Source: Azospirillum brasilense (GTDB lineage: Bacteria > Pseudomonadota > Alphaproteobacteria > Rickettsiales > UBA3002). From it: DNA of 6,756 nt. The stretch lies in assembly GCA_003241645.1 (NCBI GenBank), contig QFOX01000084.1, positions 1 through 6,756 on the forward strand, read 5' to 3'. The notes beneath the pieces are model-generated. The model was not told the DNA's origin. It ran no database searches and saw nothing but the letters and a program-made list of their open reading frames with translations. Below are positions 1 to 6,472 of the stretch, piece by piece (the first letter of the stretch is position 1; every line of letters starts with the position of its first letter). A program made the translations under genes and the position numbers.

Positions 1-7
1 CCTTCAT
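1..7 (-). CDS. Possible start of a second minus-strand gene (partial)
   Basis: Downstream of the repressor stop, the minus strand shows GGGAG (plus-strand 14..18), a 6-base spacer, then ATG (7..5) followed by AAG and the window edge. The Shine-Dalgarno spacing is good and the ATG is about 30 bases after the repressor's TAA, as expected for the next gene of a repressor-led operon. Repressors of this family are often followed by a cation-diffusion or permease-type exporter, but only two codons are visible, so the product cannot be named. Another ATG at 28..26 opens the same region but lacks as good a ribosome site. Confidence 0.3.
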
Positions 8-36
8 TCTTTGCTCCCACACCAGCATGAGTTACC

Positions 37-303
37 TTAAAGATACTTCGTGATTTCCTTAAACTCGCGCATGGCGGCTTTTGAGCCTTTGCCACCTTCG
101 GCGGCGTGGTCAAGGCAATGGCCAAGGTGGTCGTGGATAAGCGTTTGCTTGGCGTTACCAATAGCCTTTTCAACGGCGTGTAACTGTTGGGCAATGTCGA
201 GGCAGCTACGCTCATCTTCCAGCATACTAATCACGCTTGCGAGGTGGCCATGTGCCCGTTTCAGCCGTTTTATCATGTCAGGGTGTGTTGCATGAATGCC
301 CAT
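37..303 (-). CDS. CsoR/RcnR-family (DUF156) metal-sensing transcriptional repressor
   Basis: This is a small all-helical DNA-binding repressor of 88 residues, the normal length for the CsoR/RcnR/NreA family. Members are tetramers that release DNA when they bind metal. The metal-ligand residues are visible: Cys34, His59 and Cys63, with the 25- and 4-residue spacing of the X-Y-Z positions (Cys-His-Cys) in CsoR. His4 and His7 near the N-terminus could supply a fourth ligand, as in the nickel/cobalt sensors RcnR and InrS. The motif R-A-H-G-H-L (residues 16-21) replaces the common R-x-x-G-Q with G-H, and C-L-D-I-A-Q-Q-L follows at 34-41. The ATG at 303..301 is preceded by AGGA seven bases upstream. 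It is transcribed divergently from the efflux genes, and a G-tract operator-like site overlaps its leader, so autoregulation plus control of the pump operon is likely. The Cys-His-Cys set alone does not decide between Cu(I), Ni(II) and Co(II). Family is certain; metal is unresolved. Confidence 0.93.
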   Translation of the reverse strand: MGIHATHPDMIKRLKRAHGHLASVISMLEDERSCLDIAQQLHAVEKAIGNAKQTLIHDHLGHCLDHAAEGGKGSKAAMREFKEITKYL

Positions 304-310
304 AACCGCA

Positions 311-314
311 TCCT
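311..314 (-). promoter_or_regulatory. Ribosome binding site of the repressor gene
   Basis: On the minus strand, AGGA lies seven bases before the ATG at 303. It fixes this start and also forms one edge of the putative operator, so a bound repressor would sit on the repressor's own leader DNA. Confidence 0.6.
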
Positions 315-330
315 ACCCGGGGGGATGGGA
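311..330. promoter_or_regulatory. Candidate CsoR/RcnR-type operator (G-tract pseudo-palindrome)
   Basis: A run of six G (319..324) is flanked by imperfect inverted arms. TCCTACCC (311..318) and GGATGGGA (323..330) match at 6 of 8 positions when one is inverted. Known CsoR and RcnR operators have a central G/C tract flanked by TA-containing inverted arms. The site lies immediately upstream of a family member and within the divergent control region, which supports the call. That this repressor binds here is inference. Confidence 0.5.
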
Positions 331-388
331 TTAAGCAACGTGAAGTTTTGCTTGAAATAAGCAAAATCATTAGGCACGGTGATGCTCG
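331..388. promoter_or_regulatory. Divergent promoter region with AAGCAA half-sites
   Basis: This AT-rich stretch between the divergent genes must hold the promoters, but no strong sigma-70 pair is visible. Weak -10 candidates are CAAAAT (362..367, rightward) and CTTAAT (335..330 read on the minus strand, leftward, next to the operator). Neither has a convincing -35. The region contains three copies of AAGCAA: 333..338 and 359..364 on the plus strand and 353..348 on the minus strand. The last two form a perfect inverted repeat. Confidence 0.4.
346..366. repeat. Perfect 8-bp inverted repeat, 5-base spacer
   Basis: TTTTGCTT (346..353) and AAGCAAAA (359..366) are exact inverted complements around GAAAT. 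The repeat could be a binding site for a dimeric regulator or could form a short hairpin at the start of the transcript. It overlaps the best rightward -10 candidate, so protein binding would affect the efflux operon. It does not resemble the G-tract operator next to it. Confidence 0.6.
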
Positions 389-745
389 GTGAAAAAGATT
401 CTTACATCGCTGCTGGTTTTAACCCTGCTTTCCGCAACGCTGCTGGAAACGCCGACCCATTGCCACGGAAATGATTGCGGTATGGAAGAACAGCATGCGA
501 TGATCGACCATGATGCGCATGACCATGAAAGCCATGGGAATGAAGCTCCCGACGAAGATAGCGGCAGCGATAACATGGCGAAATCTGGCCTGCATGGCTG
601 GCATTCGCACACGGCGGATGTGTCGCTGAACAAACAATTTACGGCCCCTACGCAAGTATCGGCCATGAAGGTGCAGTTCGTTTATGAGCAGCACTTTGCC
701 TCGCGCGACATAAGCCCCCCAACCGAACCACCCTCTATCGCTTAA
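389..745 (+). CDS. Small secreted His-rich metal-binding protein, CzcI-like
   Basis: The 118-residue product starts M-K-K followed by a hydrophobic stretch (residues 4-19), a typical Sec signal peptide, so the mature part should be periplasmic. No clear lipobox or AxA cleavage motif is visible. The mature region is rich in likely metal ligands: H-C-H-G-N-D-C at 24-30, a cluster at His36, 41, 44, 46 and 49, then His69, 72 and 74, plus several Met residues and acidic stretches. It ends in a Pro-rich tail (S-P-P-T-E-P-P). The place directly before czcC, the size, the His-rich centre and the Pro-rich end match CzcI-type proteins of czcICBA operons, which are thought to modulate or sequester metal in the periplasm. 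This is resemblance in layout, not a firm homology call. The start is GTG at 389, in frame with the signal peptide. Its ribosome site is weak (AGG at 372..374 is rather far). A nearby ATG at 382 is in another frame. Confidence 0.7.
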   Translation: MKKILTSLLVLTLLSATLLETPTHCHGNDCGMEEQHAMIDHDAHDHESHGNEAPDEDSGSDNMAKSGLHGWHSHTADVSLNKQFTAPTQVSAMKVQFVYEQHFASRDISPPTEPPSIA

Positions 746-759
746 CAATCTGCCTTTAA

Positions 760-783
760 CGCGGCTTCTTGCGTGAAGCCGTG
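760..783 (+). terminator. Hairpin between the czcI-like gene and czcC; possible attenuator
   Basis: CGGCTTC (762..768) and GAAGCCG (775..781) pair perfectly around a 6-base loop. A G-U and a C-G pair extend the stem to nine. An interrupted T-rich run follows (786..797). This looks like a leaky intrinsic terminator or an mRNA-stability hairpin that would lower czcCBA expression relative to the upstream His-rich gene. The U-tract is broken by G and A, so full termination is doubtful. Confidence 0.45.
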
Positions 784-1461
784 CGTTTGATTGTTTTATG
801 CGAGTTTTATGAGATGCAACGAATTGGATTAGGGCTGGCTGTAGCATTGTGCTGCCTAGCTGCCGGAGCCACCAGCGCCCACGCGCAAGCAACGGTTACG
901 TTAGAAAGCGCCATTGAGCGGGTGCTACAAGAATCACCTCGGGTAAAAGCAGCCAGTTCGGCACGCGAGGCGGCAGACGCAACGCGCAAGCAAGCGGGGC
1001 TTTGGTACAACCCGGAAATTGGGCTGATGACCGAGAACGTCGGCGGTAGCGGTATCTATAAAGGCACCGATGCAGCAGAAACGACGCTTGGCGTAACTCA
1101 GCGGATTGAGCTGGGTGGCAAGCGTTCGAGCCGGATTGATGCGGCGAATGAAACATCGGCCATCGGTCGCATCGACGAATTACGCTCCCGCGCTACACTT
1201 ATTCATGACACTAAGGTGGCCTACGCCAACGCCGTTGCTGCGCAAGAAATGCTGACCCTTGCTGGTGAACAGAAAGCCTTGGCTAAAGAATTGTCCGGTG
1301 AGGTAGGCGAACGAGTCAACGCAGCTCGCGAGCCGATCATTCAGGCACGGAAGGCAGAAATCACTACGGCCACTGCCGAGGTTGCGCACATGCGCGCCAC
1401 CCGCGAAGCTGGTCATGCGCGCCATGTGCTTTCCAGCCTTTGGGGTGGTCATGAAGAAACC

Positions 1462-1464
1462 TAA
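1462..1464 (+). other. czcC: Premature in-frame stop codon (TAA) in czcC
   Basis: The codon falls in the linker between the two OEP repeats, right after L-W-G-G-H-E-E-T. There is no frame change: 814, 1462 and the downstream coding region share one frame, and the sequence is homologous on both sides. One substitution from AAA, CAA or GAA would explain it. TAA also ends the czcI-like gene, czcC itself and the last gene, so it is an ordinary stop here. Confidence 0.9.
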
Positions 1465-2059
1465 GCTATTGACCCATCGGATTTTTACGCACTCACCCCT
1501 CCACCAAGCGAAGCAACCGTAGAAGCGGGGCTGGATGAGGGGCTGGATTTGAAGCGGATGCGTACCGCCGAGCGGCTTGGAAAGGCCAACTTTGAACTGG
1601 AAAAGGCCAATGCTGTGCCCGACCCTTCGGTCAATGCATCGGTGCGCCGTCTTAGCATTTCCGATGACCAAGCCTTCGTCGTTGGCGTATCGTTCCCGCT
1701 TCCGGTGCTTAACCGCAACCAAGGTAACATTGCACGTGCGCGCGCCCAACTGAGCCAAGCGCAGAGTGAAACATCCGCCGCCGAATTAAGCTTGCGCAAC
1801 GATGTGTTTGAGGCGTTGGAAACCATGGCGAATGCATACGAACACGCTGCTAAGTTCGACCAATCCATCCTCCCCTCGGCAGAGAAAGCCTTTGCCCTTG
1901 CGCGCGATGGCTACCGTCGCGGGCGCTTCCCGTACCTCGAAGTGCTGGATGCCCAGCGCACGCTATTCGCGGTGAAGGAACAGCGCATTGCCACCCTTAA
2001 TGAATATCACAAAGCCAAAGCGGAGCTGGAACGTATGACCACGCCCGCCACCCAACCAG

Positions 2060-2064
2060 AGGAG
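2060..2064 (+). promoter_or_regulatory. Ribosome binding site of czcB inside czcC
   Basis: AGGAG lies seven bases before the czcB ATG at 2072, within the last codons of czcC. It is strong enough for independent initiation, so czcB need not depend on ribosomes finishing czcC. This matters because czcC has a premature stop. Confidence 0.75.
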
Positions 2065-2071
2065 AAGAACG

Positions 2072-3334
2072 ATGCGGAATAAAATGGTATGGGCGATGCT
2101 GTTAGCCTTTGTTGTGCTAGCAGCGGCATATGTGTTGTTCGTTCCGGGCAGTGATGAAAAGGAAGCGGCCCCCAAAGAACATAATGAGGCAGCCGCTTCT
2201 GCCGACTATGAACGCGGGCCGCATCGTGGCCGCATGTTGCGCGATGGCGATTTTGCCGTGGAAGTGACCATCTTCGAGGATGGCGTGCCGCCGGAATACA
2301 GGATGTATGCCTACGCGAACGATAAGCCACTACCGCCACAGGAAGTAACGCTAAACCTATCGCAGACACGCCTCGATGGGGATGTAGACCAGTTCAACTT
2401 CAATGCTGAGGGTGATTACCTGCGCAGCGATGCCACCGTGATTGAACCACACTCGTTCGATGTGGTGGTCACGGCGCAATACGAAGGCAGACCACATGAG
2501 TGGAAGTACGCTTCTTATGAAGGCCGCACGAAGATCGACGCTAACGCCGCGAATGCAGCGGGTATCCGTGTGGAGCAAGCAGGTCCGGCCACGGTGCGTG
2601 AAACCATTTCACTCAGCGGACGTATCGAGCTGAATAAGAACGCTACCACCACCGTGCGGGCACGCTATGCAGGCGTTATCCGTGAAGTGAAGGTTGAACA
2701 AGGCCAGCAGGTGAAGAAAGGCGATGTGCTGGTGCGCATTGAAAGCAACGATTCGCTGCAAGTCTACGCCATGGTGGCCCCTATCAGCGGCGTAGTGCTG
2801 ACCCGCAACGCAACCGTGGGCGACATGGCCGACACGCAGGACTTGTTTACTATCTCCGACCTGTCGCAAGTCTGGGCGGAGCTGCATGTCTTCCCGAAAT
2901 ATGCAGGACGTGTGGCCGCTGGCCAGTACGTGAAGGTGAAAGGTACGGGCGGCGCACCGGAAAGCGAAGGAACCATTGCCGCTATGCTACCCGGTGCCGA
3001 ATCATCCACCCAGACCGTGGTTGCCCGCGTGCCACTGGATAACAGCAATGGCCAATGGCGCAGTGGCATGACCATTACCGGCGATGTGACCGTGGCGCAA
3101 AAAGACGTGCCGTTGGCAGTGAAGACCGCGGGGCTGCAACGGTTCCGTGACTTCACTGTCGTATTTGCCCGCGTGGGCGACATGTACGAGGTGCGGATGC
3201 TCGAACTCGGCCAGACCGATGGCGAAATCAGCGAAGTGCTGGGCGGCATTAAACCCGGGCAGGAGTACGTGAGCGAGAACAGTTTCCTCATCAAAGCCGA
3301 CATCGAAAAATCCGGCGCAAGCCACGATCACTAG
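2072..3334 (+). CDS. czcB: CzcB, RND periplasmic adaptor (membrane fusion protein)
   Basis: This 420-residue adaptor links the inner-membrane pump CzcA to the outer-membrane channel. Residues 6-23 are a single hydrophobic N-terminal anchor or uncleaved signal. Residues about 47-151 form an extra domain (G-P-H-R-G-R-M-L-R-D-G-D-F-A-V-E-V at 49-65, then F-E-D-G-V-P-P-E-Y-R) found in many CzcB proteins. The first lipoyl half is about 195-224 (G-V-I-R-E-V-K-V-E-Q-G-Q-Q-V-K-K-G-D) and the second about 231-252 (A-P-I-S-G-V-V). The beta-barrel follows (W-A-E-L-H-V-F at 268-274), then a membrane-proximal region (R-F-R-D-F-T-V-V-F-A at 357-366). The end, S-G-A-S-H-D-H, offers possible metal ligands. 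Only about six residues (225-230) separate the lipoyl halves, so the alpha-helical hairpin that usually contacts the outer-membrane channel is absent. The ATG at 2072 overlaps czcC by 11 bases and has a good AGGAG site. Confidence 0.96.
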   Translation: MRNKMVWAMLLAFVVLAAAYVLFVPGSDEKEAAPKEHNEAAASADYERGPHRGRMLRDGDFAVEVTIFEDGVPPEYRMYAYANDKPLPPQEVTLNLSQTRLDGDVDQFNFNAEGDYLRSDATVIEPHSFDVVVTAQYEGRPHEWKYASYEGRTKIDANAANAAGIRVEQAGPATVRETISLSGRIELNKNATTTVRARYAGVIREVKVEQGQQVKKGDVLVRIESNDSLQVYAMVAPISGVVLTRNATVGDMADTQDLFTISDLSQVWAELHVFPKYAGRVAAGQYVKVKGTGGAPESEGTIAAMLPGAESSTQTVVARVPLDNSNGQWRSGMTITGDVTVAQKDVPLAVKTAGLQRFRDFTVVFARVGDMYEVRMLELGQTDGEISEVLGGIKPGQEYVSENSFLIKADIEKSGASHDH

Positions 3335-3336
3335 GA
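3333..3336 (+). promoter_or_regulatory. Ribosome binding site of czcA
   Basis: AGGA overlaps the czcB stop codon TAG and sits seven bases before the czcA ATG at 3344. Translation of the two genes is probably coupled. Confidence 0.7.
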
Positions 3337-3343
3337 ATCCGTC

Positions 3344-6300
3344 ATGTTAGAAAATATCATTCATTTCTCGATTCGCCAGCGTTGGCTGGTGCTCTTCGTG
3401 GTGCTTGGGTTCTGTGCACTCGGCATCTATAATTTCGGTCGCCTGCCAATTGATGCAGTGCCCGACATCACCAATGTGCAGGTGCAAATCAACACCGAAG
3501 CACCGGGTTTCACCCCGCTGGAATCCGAACAGCGCGTGACCTATCCGGTGGAAACCGCCATCGCTGGGTTGCCGGGGTTGGATTACACCCGCTCCGTATC
3601 GCGCTATGGACTGAGCCAAGTGACGGTAGTGTTCAAGGATGGCACCGACATCTACTTTGCTCGCCAGCTTATCAATGAACGGTTGCAGCAAGTGCGCAAT
3701 CAATTGCCGGAAGGGTTAGAGCCTAGCATGGGGCCGATTTCGACGGGACTTGGCGAAATCTTCATGTTCATTGTTGAAGCCAAACCCGGTGCAAAGAAGG
3801 CAGATGGCAGCGCCTACACTCCAACCGACCTACGCGAAATGCAGGATTGGGTGGTGCGCCCACAGCTACGCAACGTCGCGGGCGTAACCGAAGTGAACAC
3901 TATTGGTGGTTTCTCCAAGCAGTTTCACGTCACCCCCTACCCTGATCAGTTGGTAGGTTATGGCTTATCGCTAGAAGACGTGATGACGGCACTGGCCAAA
4001 AACAATGCCAGCATTGGCGCAGGTTATGTCGAGCAACGCGGTGAACAGTACCTCATTCGCGTTCCGGGGCAAGTCGGCACGATTGCTGAAATCGAAAGTA
4101 TTATCGTTGCCGAGCGCGATGGCGTGCCTATCCATATCCGCGAATTGGCGGATGTTAGTTTGGGCAAAGAACTGCGCACGGGTGCCGCCACGCAGAATGG
4201 CGAGGAAGTGGTTCTGGGCACGGTGTTCATGCTCATTGGCCAGAACAGCCGCGATGTGTCGCAAGCCGTGGATACTAAGCTGAAAGAGATTCAGCGTAGC
4301 TTGCCGGAGGGCGTATTGGCCACCCCAGTCTACAACCGAACGACGCTGGTTGACCGCACCATTGCCACGGTGGAGAAGAACCTCATGGAAGGCGCGATTT
4401 TGGTCGTGGCCATTCTATTCTTGCTGCTTGGTAATATCCGTGCAGCACTCATCACTGCCGCCATTATTCCTGTGGCCATGCTCATGACTATCACCGGCAT
4501 GGTGGAGAACCGCGTATCGGGCAACCTGATGAGCCTCGGCGCACTCGATTTCGGTCTGATTGTCGATGGTGCGGTGATTATCGTGGAAAACTGTATCCGA
4601 CGATTTGGCATTGAACAGCATCGCCTGAAACGGTTACTCACACGCGAAGAACGATTCGCGCTGGCTGCCTCGGCCACCGCCGAAGTCATCCGGCCCAGCC
4701 TGTTCGGGGTACTGATTATCACCGTGGTGTATCTGCCGATTTTCAGCCTTACTGGCGTGGAAGGAAAGATGTTCCACCCCATGGCCTTCACCGTGGTGGC
4801 TGCCTTACTGGCTGCTTTGGCCTTATCGCTGACACTGGTGCCAGCGGCAATTGCCCTGTTCATCACGGGCAAAGTGGAGGAAAAAGAGAGCATCATCCTA
4901 CACCGTGCTGCCAAATGGTACGAACCGCGTCTGCGTTATGCCTTAGCCCATTCCAAGGCCATGATGTTAGGTGCTATTGCGCTGGTAGTGGTGTGCGGGT
5001 TCATCGCTTCGCGCATGGGTTCTGAGTTTATTCCCTCGCTGGATGAAGGTGATGTAGCCCTACACGCACTGCGCATTCCCGGCACTAGTTTAACACAAGC
5101 TGTCGGCATGCAAACAACGCTAGAAGCCCGCATCAAGCAGTTTCCGGAGGTAAAAAGCGTGTTTGCCAAGTTGGGCACTGCCGAAGTGGCGACTGACCCA
5201 ATGCCACCCTCAGTAGCCGATACCTTCATCATGCTGAAAAGCCGCGACGAGTGGCCCGACCCCAGTAAAACGAAGCAGCAATTGGTTCGGGAGATTGAGG
5301 AAGCCGTACTGAAAATCCCCGGCAACAACTACGAACTCACCCAACCGATTCAGATGCGCTTCAACGAACTCATCTCCGGTGTGCGTTCCGATGTGGCTGT
5401 AAAAGTTTACGGTGACGATATGGAAGTGCTCAGTGCTGCTGGTAAGCAAATCGAAGCAGTGGTGAAATCCATCGAGGGTTCTGCCGATGGCAAGATGGAG
5501 CAAACTACCGGCTTGCCAGTGCTGACCATTACACCAAACCGGCAGGCGCTTGACCGTTATGGGCTGAACGTGGCGGACATGCAGAACATTATCAGCATCG
5601 CCATGGGGGGCCAAGTTGCGGGGCAAGTGTTTGAAGGTGACCGACGGTTCGATCTCATAGTGCGCCTGCCCGAAAATGTACGCAACAATCTGGATGTGCT
5701 GCGTAACCTTCCGGTGCCGCTGCAGCACAAACCGAGCAAAAACGCGCCCGGTTTCGTACCCCTTTCAGAAGTGGCCGATTTCGAGATTGCCCCCGGCCCC
5801 AACCAAATCAGCCGCGAGAATGGCAAGCGCCGCGTGGTTGTTACCGCTAACGTGCGCGGGCGTGACCTTGGTTCCTTCGTGAAGGATTTGCAGAAGGCAG
5901 TGGGTGAGCAGGTCGAACTACCACCCGGCTACTGGGTCAGCTACGGCGGCACGTTCGAGCAACTTATTTCCGCTGCGAAGCGATTGCAGGTGGTGGTGCC
6001 ATTGGCGCTCGGCCTTATCTTCGCGTTGCTCTACGCCCTGTTCCGATCCACTCGCGATTCGCTCATCGTGTTCTCCGGCGTACCGTTGGCGCTCACCGGT
6101 GGCGTAATTGCCCTATGGATGCGCGGCATTCCGCTCTCCATTTCAGCAGCGGTCGGCTTCATTGCCCTGTCTGGGGTTGCGGTGTTGAATGGGGTAGTGA
6201 TGGTGTCATTCATCCGTCAGCTATTGCAGGAAGGCAAACCGCTCGATGTGGCCATCACCGAGGGGGCGCTCACCCGCCTTCGCCCCGTGCTAATGACGGC

Positions 6301-6463
6301 ATTGGTAGCATCGCTGGGTTTCGTGCCGATGGCGCTTAACGTCGGAGCTGGTTCAGAAGTGCAGCGCCCCTTGGCCACCGTGGTCATCGGCGGTATCATT
6401 TCCTCCACCGCACTCACCTTGCTGGTATTGCCTGCGCTTTACCGCCGTTTTCATAAAGCATAG
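3344..6463 (+). CDS. czcA: CzcA, heavy-metal efflux RND transporter
   Basis: This is the proton-motive-force-driven inner-membrane pump of the heavy-metal efflux RND class. At 1039 residues it has the usual full length. TM1 is about 12-30. The first periplasmic loop (about 31-340) contains L-P-I-D-A-V-P-D-I-T-N-V-Q-V (34-47). TM2-TM6 lie between about 345 and 507, TM7 is near 540-557, a second large loop runs about 558-880, and TM8-TM12 follow (about 882-1033). TM4 carries D402-F-G, D408-G-A and E415-N. These are the acidic residues known to be needed for proton-coupled transport in Cupriavidus CzcA, at the same numbers, and the D-F-G/D-G-A/E-N pattern marks the Zn/Co/Cd (HME1) class rather than the Cu/Ag CusA class. 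The D-P-M-P-P-S-V-A-D-T-F segment (618-628) is also typical. No truncation or frameshift is visible. The start is ATG 3344, nine bases after the czcB stop. Zn, Co and Cd are the likely substrates; Ni cannot be excluded. Confidence 0.97.
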   Translation: MLENIIHFSIRQRWLVLFVVLGFCALGIYNFGRLPIDAVPDITNVQVQINTEAPGFTPLESEQRVTYPVETAIAGLPGLDYTRSVSRYGLSQVTVVFKDGTDIYFARQLINERLQQVRNQLPEGLEPSMGPISTGLGEIFMFIVEAKPGAKKADGSAYTPTDLREMQDWVVRPQLRNVAGVTEVNTIGGFSKQFHVTPYPDQLVGYGLSLEDVMTALAKNNASIGAGYVEQRGEQYLIRVPGQVGTIAEIESIIVAERDGVPIHIRELADVSLGKELRTGAATQNGEEVVLGTVFMLIGQNSRDVSQAVDTKLKEIQRSLPEGVLATPVYNRTTLVDRTIATVEKNLMEGAILVVAILFLLLGNIRAALITAAIIPVAMLMTITGMVENRVSGNLMSLGALDFGLIVDGAVIIVENCIRRFGIEQHRLKRLLTREERFALAASATAEVIRPSLFGVLIITVVYLPIFSLTGVEGKMFHPMAFTVVAALLAALALSLTLVPAAIALFITGKVEEKESIILHRAAKWYEPRLRYALAHSKAMMLGAIALVVVCGFIASRMGSEFIPSLDEGDVALHALRIPGTSLTQAVGMQTTLEARIKQFPEVKSVFAKLGTAEVATDPMPPSVADTFIMLKSRDEWPDPSKTKQQLVREIEEAVLKIPGNNYELTQPIQMRFNELISGVRSDVAVKVYGDDMEVLSAAGKQIEAVVKSIEGSADGKMEQTTGLPVLTITPNRQALDRYGLNVADMQNIISIAMGGQVAGQVFEGDRRFDLIVRLPENVRNNLDVLRNLPVPLQHKPSKNAPGFVPLSEVADFEIAPGPNQISRENGKRRVVVTANVRGRDLGSFVKDLQKAVGEQVELPPGYWVSYGGTFEQLISAAKRLQVVVPLALGLIFALLYALFRSTRDSLIVFSGVPLALTGGVIALWMRGIPLSISAAVGFIALSGVAVLNGVVMVSFIRQLLQEGKPLDVAITEGALTRLRPVLMTALVASLGFVPMALNVGAGSEVQRPLATVVIGGIISSTALTLLVLPALYRRFHKA

Positions 6464-6464
6464 C

Positions 6465-6469
6465 GAGGG
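6465..6469 (+). promoter_or_regulatory. Weakly spaced ribosome site of the last His-rich gene
   Basis: GAGGG ends only three bases before the ATG at 6473, closer than ideal, so translation may depend on coupling to czcA, whose TAG stop is at 6461..6463. Confidence 0.45.
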
Positions 6470-6472
6470 CGT

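Larger units (their letters stand above)
814..2082 (+). pseudogene. czcC: CzcC outer-membrane efflux protein, interrupted by an in-frame TAA
   Basis: CzcC is the TolC-like outer-membrane channel of CzcCBA pumps. The ATG at 814 gives a clean signal peptide (hydrophobic residues 4-20, A-H-A/Q-A cleavage after residue 24). A longer TTG start at 769 would place odd residues before it and lies inside a hairpin. Two OEP repeats are visible, about residues 28-210 and 235-412. Family marks include Y-N-P-E (65-68), R-I-E-L-G-G-K-R (97-104), R-E-P (172-174), S-F-P-L-P-V-L-N-R-N-Q-G-N-I in the second repeat and G-R-F-P-Y-L-E-V-L-D-A-Q-R near the end. At codon 217 (1462..1464) the frame is closed by TAA. 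The next codons continue in the same frame with the expected linker (F-Y-A-L-T-P-P-P) and the second repeat. Counting through the stop gives 422 codons, the normal CzcC length. As read, it yields a 216-residue exported first half; the second half lacks a signal peptide. The gene ends 11 bases inside czcB. A sequencing error, a true null allele or readthrough are all possible. Confidence 0.88.

Noticed and set aside
769..813. Upstream TTG start for czcC
   Set aside because: It adds 15 residues before a perfect signal peptide and lies in the loop of a hairpin; the ATG at 814 fits better.
419..892. 157-codon minus-strand open frame opposite the czcI-like gene and the start of czcC
   Set aside because: It has no family resemblance or ribosome site and spans the intergenic hairpin; it is a shadow of the plus-strand genes.
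1462..1464. Recoding of TAA as an amino acid in this organism
   Set aside because: TAA also ends at least three other genes here, and no recoding signal is visible. Simple mutation or sequencing error is more likely.
1440..1560. Frameshift in czcC
   Set aside because: Both halves are in the same frame, and the linker codons after the stop translate sensibly, so no insertion or deletion is needed.
4330..4914. 194-codon minus-strand open frame inside czcA
   Set aside because: Low-complexity Ser/Arg/Ile composition, opposite a strongly conserved transporter region; it is a shadow.
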